A stretch of DNA of 64,000 bases from Xanthoparmelia taractica (lineage: Eukaryota > Ascomycota > Lecanoromycetes > Lecanorales > Parmeliaceae): positions 16,184 to 80,183 of the forward strand of contig JANQBS010000183.1 of the NCBI GenBank assembly GCA_033085395.1, read 5' to 3'. A program made the position numbers and the translations under genes. The notes beneath the pieces are model-generated. The model had not been told where the DNA came from. It searched no databases and saw only the letters and a list, made by a program, of their open reading frames with translations. Positions 22,880 to 34,177 of this stretch are shown piece by piece. The first letter of the stretch is position 1. The number at the start of each line of letters is the position of its first letter.

Positions 22880-24122
22880 TTCTTAGTCGACAGCCATCCA
22901 GCTATCAAAAAGTACTCAAAACAGCTTCAGTGCAATTGAGCGAGTCTTGACCTATTGATTGACAAGATGAAGTGGCATCAACAGCAATTGTGCAGGGTCT
23001 AGTGGAAGGCCGTACAGATCAGGCCGATGGCCGGAAAGATGCCAGTTTTGACGAGCGACACCTTCTCTTGAAGTAGGCGATCATAAATAAAGGAGAAAGG
23101 ATGAATGCGTTAGTAAGATGGTAGAAAGAAGACCGTGTGGTTGGTATGGTGTGGTATGGTGTGGGGGGGTTGCGTGTGTGGGGGGGGCCTGCTTGGCAAG
23201 AGCTGCAAAGGCAGGCACCAACAGCCTGGCCTTTGCTATCAATGATCAATGCTATCTCAAGGGCAATAGGTGACTAATCAATTGAATCAACCACCAAACT
23301 GTCCCTCTCGCATCATCTTGATCTTTGATGCATCACTATGATCTCTAACGATATCAATGATATACTCTATTATACTTACCTTATGATTGTTGAACCACCT
23401 GACCTCTTAGAATAATAAGCAGCAGAAAAGAGGGTGGAAGAAAGGAAAACGGACTTTTTTCCATCTTGTCTCCGTCCGGAGCCCGACTCTAGCGGGCACA
23501 CCAAGGCATGATTAATTATTTGTCGGCTCGGGGTTTGTGACGTGAAGGGTGCTAATGCAATTCATCATGATGGCAAAATATCTTCCGCCGGCAAGAGATG
23601 ATGTAGTTACATACATATCATTCAAAACGCCCCTCTGTACGATTACGGGCCAGATAGGAACAATCCCTTAATTCACGCAAGACCATGTCGATATCAAGAT
23701 ACGCATACACTAAGTCAGGAGTTGAGTCATTGAGTCATATTGGGACGCCTGCAGGGGATAAATCACGACTACGATTACTGTCAAAGTCAATGGACGGGGA
23801 ACGGATGTGGGAGATCAAGGACATAATCGATACCGATCATAAGCCAAGGGACTTGCTTGTATCAGACTTTTGTAATTTGACTATCCTCTGTACAGCTTCT
23901 CGACCCCTTATTGAGGGAGAGTGCACGCGGCACTGGGCCCCCAGTATCCCAAAGTTTTCTGCCCGGAATGCCTGCCCATAAACCCTGTCGTAACCATAGT
24001 CATTTGAGTAGAATGTTGTTCATCCAAGAAATCATAGAAGGAAAATTGCTCAAAGCTCGCTTGGGTATTTTTGCTGAATCGCTATCATGAAACCAATTGG
24101 GTTACTATCAAAAGCCCGGCGC
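22880..24122. other. Intergenic region
   Basis: The region lies upstream of the universal stress protein gene and downstream of the acidic-protein gene. It contains G-runs near 23160-23190. An open frame at 23685-23981 has no family resemblance and is not called. Nothing else is evident. Confidence 0.5.
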
Positions 24123-24926
24123 CTAGCAGACTGCAATGGCTGTCTGTTGCCGTTGGGGGAGGTAGAATCCCTCGTCGAAAAAGGATTGATCCGACTCCGG
24201 CAAGGAGGCTGCTGGGTTTGACTTGACTGGTAGTGGCTGATAGTATGATGTCGTCGCGATTGCTTGTCTCTGTTTTTCCGAAAAAGCGTCAAGGGCCATC
24301 TCAGGGGAGGGAGGCATGGAGTCGTCTTCCGACTCTGAGTCCTCGTCGTGGAGGAGCTCTGGCGGATGTGCCGATGATGTGCGGGTGAGGGCGAGATCGT
24401 CCTCAAAATCATTGTCCTCCATGTCCTCATCTTCATCATATTCGGCAGTGGTGATGGTGACTGGTGCTTGTGGTACCTTGCCGAGGGCCATTGGCTCTGC
24501 GATTTGCATCTCTTCATCATCCGAGTCGCTATCGCTGTCTGAGCTCTCGGCATAAACCTCATCCTCTACTGCCTCTTCCAGCTCTTCTGGAATGGTATCT
24601 GCCCATTGAACGTGCTTGGGCTCTTCCGACACCTTGGAGGCATTCTTGACAGTTTGATTAAACCAGCTCTCTTGCTCTTGCTCAGCGTTGGCAAGGTCGA
24701 GCATGAGACCGTCGAGGAGGTTGGCATGGCCAACCAGAAGGCGGAGATCGTGGTCGGCCCGCGCAGCTTCCTTGGAGAGCTTTCCACGGGCGGTGTGGGC
24801 GAGGTAGTAGGTTTGGGTGAGAGACATCTTCTGCTTCTTTTGTGGTGGTGATGCAGAGACTGCCGTAAATGTTGATGGTGCTGGTATTGTGGAGGGAGCA
24901 ATTTGGTATCTGAGACTGGAAGGCAT
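24123..24926 (-). CDS. Conserved fungal acidic protein of unknown function
   Basis: A single frame of 267 residues. The segment MSLTQTYYLAHTARGKLSKE, followed by AARADHDLRLLVGHANLLDG and LMLDLANAEQEQ (about residues 34-85), looks like a conserved helical head. I have the impression of having seen it in many filamentous ascomycetes, without a functional name. The rest is disordered and strongly acidic, with SDSDSDSDDEE (about 130-140) and DEDEDMEDNDFEDD (about 165-178), and ends in a short aromatic tail. Translation could begin at 24926 or at the inner Met (24827) that starts the conserved head. No catalytic motif is visible. The acidic stretches suggest a nuclear or chromatin-linked role, but that is only inference. 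Confidence 0.72.
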   Translation of the reverse strand: MPSSLRYQIAPSTIPAPSTFTAVSASPPQKKQKMSLTQTYYLAHTARGKLSKEAARADHDLRLLVGHANLLDGLMLDLANAEQEQESWFNQTVKNASKVSEEPKHVQWADTIPEELEEAVEDEVYAESSDSDSDSDDEEMQIAEPMALGKVPQAPVTITTAEYDEDEDMEDNDFEDDLALTRTSSAHPPELLHDEDSESEDDSMPPSPEMALDAFSEKQRQAIATTSYYQPLPVKSNPAASLPESDQSFFDEGFYLPQRQQTAIAVC

Positions 24927-27621
24927 CTTGTATATGTGTAAGTAGGGGGGTGGTATGAGTCAGTGCCTGTGAGATGAGGCAGGAATAATTTGTTTGCGCG
25001 GTTGGTCAATGAGTCAATGACGACGAAGTGGTGGGGGGAGTGGATATGTGGGGAAGTATGATTGCAGATGGTTTGGTTTTCTTTGTTTGAGATGGACATG
25101 ATCTCAGAGGGATCTGGGCTGTCTTTATGCTTCTTCAATAATAATGTTGGTGTAATGGGGGTACTTCGTACCTACGGGCGTAGCAATGTGTAAGCTCCGA
25201 CGGGTTACTTTCGGACTTTGTTCCTTCAACACCGCTACTACGGGCCTCGGATTTCTAAGACGCGACGGCTGAAAGAGGTTGCCGGCTAAGCCATTTCAAG
25301 GCAGAGCGGATCGATGAATCAAGCCGAATATCAGCTTTGTCAGCTCCAATTCGCCCAATCATCCAATCAAATCTACCAAATCTTCCCAAATCTTCCTTGG
25401 CCTTTTCGGAACATCCTTATCCATGCTGCATAACTGCATGTTAGAATCAAGGCTGAGTCACCTACGCACTCCCTTGGCAGCAATAAATAATACTAAATAA
25501 TAAGAGGGAAAAAGAAAAGGAAGAAATCAAACAGAATGACAGTATGGCTCACCGCCCGAACTGTGCTTTAGGCAGTCATTATCCCAAAGGTACCCTACAG
25601 TCTCGCCTTCGCATGCATTACTTCCAGGCAGCAAACTTTGTGGAATTGGCTTCTTGTCTTGTGGAGGTCGATTCTCAAACAAAGGATCAATCACAGCAAC
25701 TACTTCACCTACCTTTGGTATTACGGATGACGAATCCATATGCTTGGCAGCCTTTTGTCCTACCATCGTACAGGTGAAAAGAATCTGCTAAGATGGGATT
25801 TGCAATCATTCAAGATGGAAGTAGAAATCATTATTATTATCTATGACTCCTGTAGTTCCACTGTGAAATCATCCCTCAAATGCAAAGAAGCCAGATTACA
25901 CCATCATCCTCCCGTGCTTCCATTAACCATGTCACCAACTCTCGATCAACGACTTGAGTATGCCGCGTACGGTGACCGGACTTCCCGATCCTTGATGGAA
26001 AAGTTTTACGACGAAGCCTATAAGAAAGTGCCAATTTTAAAGCCTGCACAGGGGCAGTGATGACTGAAGAAGGCTTGTGCTCGTACAGTTTGCGAAATAC
26101 GAATACTAAAAGTACTATAAGCCCAAGTACTTTACTTCTACTACCTAGCAATCATTTTAACCGAGCTTCCAACCTTTGGCTGCCCCAAGGTACCTTAGGC
26201 TGCCCCTTCCAATTGCTAGAGTTTCAAGTGCCAAAGCCTTCATTCAGCCTTGTAGCCTGGCCTTCGCACTCCTCCCAAAGTCTGCATCTCGCCAAACGAC
26301 CAAGCAGGGCGGACAAATCAACAATAAAAACAATAATGATGATAATGATAATCATTGCTCCGCGCTGCCCGAGAGTTACTTTATTTTACTTTATGATTCT
26401 TTTTGATTTGATTCATAGCACTACTGTAGGGTGCTTTTCCTTGGAATAGTAGTCATTGGTTTATCTTTTTATTACATTGACCGCTTTTACTGTTTCATGA
26501 CCCTCGCTCCTGCACTCTTTGGCTTACACATCCAAAGAACAAACACTGGTGTGTGTGTGTGTGTGTGTGTGTGCGCCATATACCGGTGCGGGGTTCTGCT
26601 GGTTGGAAAGAGCTGCTGACACATCTCTATTGATGGTCAAGGGAAATGCTTTGCGCCAATCCTTCTCCGCAAGCTGTTGCTTTTAAATCAAATCGCCAAT
26701 CCACCATACATCCTGCTTTCCAAGCATTTCACCAACTTGGCTTCATATTATGCATCATGAAACTATCTTAGGTCCACTGAGGGCTTCGGCCTCTCCATCT
26801 TACATTTCATGAGTACAGTCAGCTCCACGTGTGCATTGTGCATGGCTTCTGGAAGCTTTCCTTTTTAAGCCTCAGCACTGCGGCTGCTCAGCCCTTGATA
26901 CCTTATGCAAGACTTGCCTTCAACAAGCAGTCCCAATCCACCTGGCTGGACATTCTGCCATGCGCTCCTTGTTTAATTCATGTCTTACGTTAAGTTTAAG
27001 CCGCTGCCCCTGGGGCAAAGCGTCTCATACAGTAGCTTACGCTGCCGTGCTCGCTTGAGTCATCCAAGCTTATGTCCTGCAAGAGACTCAGTGTCTCGCA
27101 TGTTTCAATCCTGGCTATATTCGACCGAGTAGGTATCAATAATCATTTCGGAGCCCACCGACAGGAAGGAAGCGCCTGGTGAATCATATGCCATCAATTC
27201 CCGTTTCTACATTGCATTGCATATGCGTGAAAACTGCGTCTGATTTGCTAGAATGGCGGTCAAGTGATTTCCCACAGTCTGCAATTCATGGAGATTACGA
27301 ATGAGAGAGGTTCTGCTTCTTGACAAACTGACCCTTTAATACTTCATGGTTTTGCCCAAAGACTTTTTAAATCGAGGAAGTAAAGGGTCTTGACGCCAGA
27401 TGTTGTTGTCCCTGGGTCTTAATGACGATTTTGGTGCTCGTGGACTTGGTCAAACCCAAGCGAATTCAGTCTTTGCACCTTAAGGTATAATTGAGTGTGG
27501 AAAGTCATACAACCACAACCTCATTGTGTAAATCAGAGTCAGAAGAGCAAGTATTTCCTAATCAAACAGCTGCAGCACCTTGCTTAGTTGGCTTTCTTGT
27601 AAACTCTTGTACTTCAGTCTT
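24927..27621. other. Long gene-poor region
   Basis: About 2.7 kb without a supportable gene. It contains the palindromic word AAGGTACCTT at 26187-26196 and a GT microsatellite at about 26550-26573. Open frames such as 25740-26060 and 26057-26449 have no recognisable domain. The stretch next to 24926 should contain the promoter of the acidic-protein gene. Confidence 0.55.
26550..26573. repeat. GT dinucleotide microsatellite
   Basis: Twelve consecutive GT units (the last read as GC in one copy) lie in intergenic sequence. Confidence 0.85.
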
Positions 27622-29295
27622 TCATTCGAGACTTCCACCGAAACCGATAGGTCTCCTTCCACCCCCTTCCGGCACTATCGCCAAGACTTTATATATCTTC
27701 CCCATAGCGCCACCACCTCTCTCCACGAGTCGCTGGATACCTCCTCTAACCCGTCTCTTCCCTGCCTCGTCTTCCCCTAGACCCTTGCAGATCATCTCTG
27801 CCCTCTCCCGGATCCCCATACTCTGTAGCCATGCTCCCTGCTCAACTGGCCCGTGCACCTCGACTCCTGGACTGGCTGCTAATGCCGCCTCGGCCAATGC
27901 CGTGAAATCGACATCAGCAGAGATGTCGACGAGACCGGGAAGAGTAAACGGAGATATAGGCTGATGTGACCGGATGCCGCGCAGCGTACTGGCAGGAATC
28001 GTGTCTGCGGGGCCGTAGTCGAAAATCAACGCTGCGCCCGAGGGGTGGGGTTTGAATGTTGTACTTGATTTGGGGTTAGGCCTGGAAGAAGAGCCACCGA
28101 TACGGCGAGCAAAATCTGCAGCATAAGACTGGGATTCCGGTGATATCTCAATTACGGAGCCAGGAATTGGCAGAAGGGCTTTATAGCGTTGGGAAAAGGT
28201 GGGAAATAGCAGTGACGGCGAGGTCGAGGCTTTTGCAAGGGAAAGCTGAAAGTCGGGTCGAGTTTTGGGAGTGAAAGACGAGGTGGTTGTTGTAGTGCTC
28301 GAGGCGGGTGGTGTGGGCGTGACGACTAATTCTCGCCACTGGAGCGTCTTGGACTGAGACTTTGGGTTGGTAAGGGGCAGTGACCCTGTAGGAGTTGTGA
28401 GAGCCTGGGACATTTCGTTTGGTTTGGGAGCGACGGATTGGAAGGCGTGAATTGGGAGTGCATCAAAGAATTCGTGAGCAAAGATGAAAGGGGTTTTTCT
28501 AGAATCCGTTGACAAGTTAATTGAAATTGACCTTGTTTGCTGGCTGATGAGACAGAATCTACCGTTTGGGACAAATCGAATGTCTTCACACCATGTCACC
28601 GGGATGCTTGAGTACTTGCTCGTACTCCGGAAGCCAATATCGATCTCCTCGAGGGGTGCATCTCCGCAGAGCAATTGCCTTTGGGTGTCACGCAATGCTG
28701 GACTGGCTTCCACAAGATAGATCGACTCGATGCTGGACATTAGCGGCTTGAAGTTGCTGAGAGTCTGCACCGCAATTAGACTACTACCTCGTAGTCTCTA
28801 ATGCGAGCATCGTACCATACCCGTAGCATATCATCCATCAGCGTTCCTCTTCCCGGTCCAACCTCAATGACCTCCACGTCACTGCTGACCCTGCCTTGGG
28901 CCATCCATTCGGCTACAAGCCATATGCCCAGTAGTTCGCCAAAAATCTGCGTGATCTCGGGCGAAGTAATGAAGTCGCCTTTCCGTCCGAATTGATCTCT
29001 GCCCTGCGTTTGTGAAGTGTAGTAGCCACCATCAGACGATGTGAGGCATTGGCGCATATAAGCTGCTATAGAAATCGGACCTGTTGTCTAGATACATGGT
29101 CAGAGTGTGTGCAAATCGCCAATTTTGAAGGCAGCTTACAGCAATGGCTTCAGCAATGGTTTTAGCCAAAGGCGTCGACCATTGCCGAGCTGACGATGAT
29201 GCCCATCGGATTCCCTTAGACAACGTCATTCGTAAACATACTTTCGCGAGTGGTCTCGACCTCGTATTGATTTTAATAACAGCCCTGACGATCAT
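27622..29295 (-). CDS. NDUFAF7/MidA-type protein arginine methyltransferase, mitochondrial complex I assembly
   Basis: Model on the minus strand: 29295..29140, 29087..28821, 28764..27622; introns 52 and 56 bases; 521 residues. NDUFAF7 dimethylates an arginine of a complex I subunit during assembly in the mitochondrial matrix. A basic presequence (MIVRAVIKINTRSRPLAKVC) is followed by TTGPISIAAYMRQCL and SSDGGYYT. Next come GDFITSPEITQIFGELLGIW and VIEVGPGRGTLMDDMLR, the methyltransferase motif I region, at about residues 65-140. Later blocks FAHEFFDALPIHAFQ and GAALIFDYGP are diagnostic. The splice acceptor of intron 1 (CTAG) and the donor after MLR restore these blocks exactly. Start choice: 29295 is preferred because an in-frame ATG at 29382 is only 33 bases from the opposite kinase gene. 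MTLSK at 29229 is also possible. Confidence 0.9.
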
Positions 29296-29414
29296 TTCCA
29301 GAGCGCGTTGAGCATGAGAGTTGCTCGGGAGTGAAATGATGAAAGTTGTGATAGTCACTCTATAGTATTCGATCTCCACCAACCGTCAGTGACGCCCTTG
29401 ATCCCGCCTCGATC
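29296..29414. promoter_or_regulatory. Very short bidirectional promoter
   Basis: Only about 119 bases separate the start codons of the divergent NDUFAF7-type and CDK11-type genes. Both must be driven from this stretch, or their 5' leaders must overlap. No known factor site is identified. Confidence 0.55.
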
Positions 29415-30924
29415 ATGGCAAGCCAGAGTAAGTCGCGATGGGCTGACGATGAGGAAACTGAAGCATTGGAAGCTCAGCGGAAGCATGAGAAAGAGCTGAG
29501 GAAAAAGGCGAAAGCAGAGAAACAACGGAAGCTTGGAGTGCAAGATACTTTGCGAAGTCAAAAAGCAGAAAACTCCACTGAGGATGCTGCGCACGCCCAT
29601 GAAGCTATCAACGCAGACTCCGCACGGCCGTTCAAGAGAAGAAGACTCTCTCCTGGGCCTGATGCGTCCTGGAAAAAGCTGCCACCAGCGAAGCTCTTGC
29701 GCTTCCCTGCGCCGGAATGGGGCCCCTGCAGGCATGTAGACAATTTTGAGAAGCTGAATCATATCGAAGAGGGCTCCTATGGTTGGGTATCGAGGGCCAG
29801 AGAGACAGCTACTGGGGAAATTGTTGCTTTGAAAAAGCTCAAGATGGACAATGCCACTGACGGCTTTCCAGTCACCGGCCTACGAGAAATACAGACACTG
29901 ATGGCCTCAAGGCATATTAACATTGTTGCCTTACGAGAGGTCGTTATGGGTGACAAACTAGACGAGTAAGTGCCTACGTCAAACGCTTTGTTCGGTCTCC
30001 GAAAGCTGATCTTGAAGACCAGTGTTTTCCTGGTCATGGACTTCCTCGAGCACGACCTCAAGACGCTACAAGACGATATGCTTGATGCGTTCTCACCCTC
30101 AGAGATCAAGACCCTACTCCTGCAACTCGCTTCGGCCGTTGACTATCTGCACAGCAATTGGATCCTACATCGAGACTTGAAGACCTCGAATCTACTCATG
30201 AACAATAGAGGTCAGATGAAGGTCGCGGATTTTGGGATGGCGAGATATTATGGTGATCCACCACCGAAGCTCACACAGCTCGTAGTGACATTATGGTATC
30301 GTGCTCCAGAGCTTCTATTAGGTGCAGAGAAATATGGCGCAGAGATCGATTTATGGAGCATCGGTTGTATATTTGGCGAGCTTTTGACAAAGAACCCGTT
30401 GCTGCAAGGGAAAAACGAAGTGGATCAACTTTCGAAGGTGGGCGTCTGCCAAGATCTCAATCCCCATCTGCTGACTCGTTCTCCAGATCTTCGAACTCTG
30501 CGGCATTCCCACCGAAGCCACCTGGCCCGGCTTCAGACGTCTTCCCAACGCCCGCTCGCTCCGCCTCCCTAGCAACTCTCAAACTACTGGGAGCGTCCTC
30601 AGAGCCAAGTTTCCCCTTCTAACTACCGGCGGGACTGCTCTACTCACCTCGCTCCTCAGCCTGGACCCTGCACAGCGACCCACGGCAAGCGAAGTCCTCG
30701 CTCATCCCTACTTTAGGGAAGATCCAAAGCCCAAGAGCACAGCCATGTTCCCCACATTTCCCTCGAAGGCGGGCCAAGAGAAGAGGAGGAGATTAGCGAG
30801 TCCAAGTGCGCCGAAGAGAGGAGATGCACCGAGGATTGCGGGAGTGGCGGCGGACTTCAGTGGTATATTTACAAATAGAGACACGGAAGAGGTTGGTGGT
30901 GGATTTGCGTTGAAGCTAATATAG
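29415..30924 (+). CDS. CDK11 (PITSLRE)-type cyclin-dependent kinase
   Basis: Model: join(29415..29965, 30023..30437, 30487..30924); introns 57 and 49 bases; 467 residues. The N-terminal 110 residues are highly charged ([20 protein letters not shown]) with a basic cluster (FKRRRLSP) that may be a nuclear signal. The kinase domain (about 115-405) has the Gly loop EGSYGWV, the lysine in IVALKKLKM, the cyclin-contact helix PVTGLREI (PITSLRE position), the catalytic loop [13 protein letters not shown] ([11 protein letters not shown]), the T-loop ending [14 protein letters not shown] and DLWSIGCIF. This kinase family acts in transcription and pre-mRNA processing. Both introns restore invariant motifs. 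The variant DFGMARYYG and PVTGLRE fit CDK11 rather than CDK1. Confidence 0.92.
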
Positions 30925-31319
30925 GCGTTGGGTACAAGTCGTATAGTACATTCAAGCAACCACGTCTCACGCCTTCCCTCGAATTGTGCAGCTATGGGCA
31001 GGTTTCCTGCATTCCCGTCAAGATAAAATGGCGAAACAATTTTCCTGGTTGCTCTTCTACGTCCCGGGCCTCTAAAGAAGTCAGGCACTTCTCCAATCAA
31101 GCGTATCTGTCTCTGCAGGCATCAGACTTGTCAGTATGGATTTTCCTAGCAAAGACCCCAGAAAGTTAATCGACGGCTAAATCTTGCGAAACCTTCAGTC
31201 AATTCCGAAAAGGCAGCCGTGGACCTCCGAAAGTCGCTGTTCTCAGGCATCTCTATTAGAGCTAATAGGAAATCCACACTCTGCTCATTCCAGAAACCTA
31301 GTTCCCCTCAGACTCCGTC
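30925..31319. other. Convergent 3' intergenic region
   Basis: This 395-base space lies between the 3' ends of the kinase gene and the VPS9 gene. No gene or repeat is seen. Confidence 0.5.
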
Positions 31320-33808
31320 CTATGCTTGATCAAATGCCCCCATAGTCTTCAGCGCGCCAGCTAGACGTTTATAATCATCCAATAATTCGGCCACCTCACC
31401 AATCCTTAGGTCTTCCGCACATGCGACATCCATTAACCGTTGGATGGGTGGTAAAGCTTTGATGGACGAGCTTTGAGCATCCAGTCCGTCTTTTCCAGAC
31501 GCGGGAGCCTGCTGGAGCACTTGGTTTGGTTTCCCAGCGGTACCGAGTATTGGTGTGGGAGCATTGGAGGAGGTACTCGTACTCCGGGCGAATCCTCGCA
31601 TGACACTCATACCCCCAAAGCCCTTCAGAGGGTTCAGCGTGTTACCGAGACTCCGCATCGACTCAACTGCAACATTGCCAGCGTGCGGTGACTCGTTCGA
31701 CGCAGCAGAGGAGGGCGATCCAGCTTTAGGCAGCGAATGGTTCTTTTCGGCCACAGAAACTACTGAGCTTTGAACACTATCGACGCTTCTGTCACGGGAC
31801 TGCTTGCGGCCCACGATGGCGTCAATCAAGCTGTCACTCGATGTGTTATATCGGGCTTGCGTATTCGGCTGAGCAGCCAAGAGGCTGGCTGTAGGGAAGC
31901 TATTTTCTTCCACCTCCTCCTCATCATAGTCTTCTTTGGGTAGTTCAACAAGTCTCCGAGCGTCAGCGAGGGTCCTTGGAACGATACTTGTGCCATCTGC
32001 ATCGACACCCTCACCAGCCGCTTTGTGTTCTTTGAGACGGCCGAATAGGACTACACCAATTGAGAGTCAGCATTCCTCTTTCAAGGCGAATTCTGAATCT
32101 GAAGCCTTGTTTGAGTAGCAGGTGTTACTGTCTTGCTTTTTGCTCCTCCGACATGTCGTTAGACTTGAAAAGGTATATGAAAGAGGTCGAAATGAATCAA
32201 AGAGGGTGCTTACGCTTGAAGCTATTGTCGAGTGTGTTGCCAATCGTCTTCAATCCTTGATCAGCAGTCGTACGTACAACATCACTAGCGACTCCAAGTG
32301 CGCCAGCGGGCGGTTGGAACAAGTTACTCAATCTCCTTTGATGCGATGGAGCTGTAGACTGCGTAGGCTGAATAGCGTCCGCAGATTCAAAAGGATGAGG
32401 GGAAGCTGGCTGGTCTGAGATTGCGGATGTCGCGGCAAATGTCGAAGGTATTGGAGATATGGTTGATGTGCGGGGGATCCATTGAGGTCGCCTTTGCATG
32501 TGAGGCGTCGTTGGTCGACTTTCGGATTTCGAAGGCCCTGATACGGGTTCATTGAAACGCAGACTCGCAAGGTCGACTGTCTCAAGAAAGGTAATTGCCG
32601 CTTCGAGGTTTATCAAGCTGTAAGCTGATTCGCCTTCGACTTTGCTAGCTGCTCGGAACCTTTGTACGAAATGCAAATTACTGATGACATTGATTCCTTC
32701 GGGTGGAGTCGTAATGAGAGTGTAGATAAGTGTTGGCAGGATTTCGTCTGCCGACGACGAGGACTGACGTAACGCTGTGAGAAAATTAACGATATTTTTG
32801 TGTGCAGCAGCAAGCTGCTGCAACTTGCCCAGAGGATACTTTGCGTCATTCATCTTTAGAAGACCATCTCTAGCCTTCGAGATCCAGTCCTCAATCTGAA
32901 TACCGTCTGACTCCAACGGTTGCTGGTCAAAGGTAACTCCTAAATCATGCAACCCGATGCCAACCAGTGCCAATGCCGCTGTTCTAGATCGAAGCTTCTC
33001 GTCTCTGACTTCATCCAACGTTGCCCTATGGCGCCATATACGATTGTAAACACGTTGGCAAACTATCCTCTCAACGGCTTCCTCTAACGCAGTTCGTTTC
33101 CGATCTAACAAGCGTCTTGCTCTCCTACGGTCCAAAATTTCTTGCGGTGTAAGCATTTGTTGTTCAGGAGCTGCACCACTCAGTAAGCCTAACGTATCTC
33201 CAGAGGACGACGCTCGCAGCCTTTTGCCTTCCTTGGCCACGCTAGATGCTTTAGAAGATGTTGAAGAAATTGGAGAAGCTCCCCGGGACTGCCTAGTAGA
33301 CAAGGTATTGATATGTATTGCAATGTGCGATTCCGCTTTCGCGTAAAAATCTTGGAAAATGTCTGACAGCTTCTCAATAGATGGTGGTGTGTTATGTACC
33401 TTCGCACTCAGCGATTCAATAAATCTAGCAAAGGGGAGATTAGTATGCGAAGCAGCTTTCCCAAGGGTTTAACGTTTATTACCTATCTATCAAGCTAATA
33501 AGCTCGATGGGAAGCTCGTCAAAGCCTTCAGGGACATCTTGTGGAGATTCCATCTCACTGACGTCTCTGACAGTCCCCTCTGCACCACTGACCAGGCTAC
33601 TTTTCTCGAAAATATCCTCCCGCTTTTCCTTGCTCTCCTCATGCAACCCCGAGTTGGTCATCTCTAAGCCCAGATCGCTAGCAACAAAAACGGTTTGAAG
33701 GGTACTCGTCCGGCTTCGAGGATGAGGGCTGGACGGAGAAGGGACGAGGCGGGAAAATGAATTTGGCATGTGAGGAACCTGTGACCGGTCTGCACCGTTA
33801 TCCACCAT
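31320..33808 (-). CDS. VPS9-domain protein, predicted Rab5-family guanine nucleotide exchange factor
   Basis: Model on the minus strand: 33808..33483, 33424..32214, 32050..31320; introns 58 and 163 bases; 755 residues. VPS9 domains activate Rab5-type GTPases on endosomes. A Ser/Pro-rich disordered head (about 1-160) precedes helical sequence LTPQEILDRRRARRLLDRKR (about 195) and RVYNRIWRHRATLDEVRDEK (about 225). The core VPS9 signature follows: ADEILPTLIYTLITTPPEGI (about 332), then NVISNLHFVQRF and ESAYSLINLEAAITFLETVD (about 370-390). The long C-terminal region is disordered and Ser-rich, ending in an acidic patch and a helix (DLRIGEVAELLDDYKRLAGA). Joining exon 2 to exon 3 gives NSFKLLFGRLKEHK. 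The 5' leader may itself hold an intron. Start 33808 is the first ATG after that region. Confidence 0.87.
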
Positions 33809-34177
33809 CACCGAAGCGTATGATATTAAAGCGAAGGTGCCTATGAAAGAATCAGCAGGAAATCCAATGTATCTTGAAGCCATTCCAAGACCTACCCAGA
33901 AATACTGGTATTGGTTATGTATTGAATGAATATCTCCAGATTGTACATCGCGCAACCGCCTAAAAATAATCCGGTTCGTTCCGACATTCGCACGTCCTCC
34001 CTAGAATAGCTAGTCAGATACCTACCGTAAAAAAGCCGGCGTCGGCAATATTATTCACCGCTCTCCATGCAGCTGATCATCGTCACAATCACAACCCATC
34101 ATCATCGCGACTGTTGCCTAACTATTCTCCGAACAAGTCTTGCAGCTCTTGTTAACCTGTCACAGTATTTCCAAAGC
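33809..34177. promoter_or_regulatory. Divergent promoter between the VPS9 gene and Atg15
   Basis: About 370 bases lie between two divergent starts of endomembrane/autophagy genes. A likely 5'-leader intron of the VPS9 gene (minus strand, about 33842-33898, GTAGGT donor and CATAG acceptor) sits inside it. Confidence 0.45.

Noticed and set aside
24316..24555. Ser-rich plus-strand open frame
   Set aside because: It is the antisense of the acidic Asp/Glu/Ser stretches of the minus-strand gene.
28500..28570. Possible intron inside the last exon of the NDUFAF7-type gene
   Set aside because: A GTAGAT donor and TTCTAG acceptor exist around a poorly conserved insert, but removing it breaks the reading frame; the exon is open without it.
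32190..32420. Plus-strand open frames over the VPS9 gene
   Set aside because: Antisense of the second and third exons and intron of the VPS9 gene, which has clear domain conservation.
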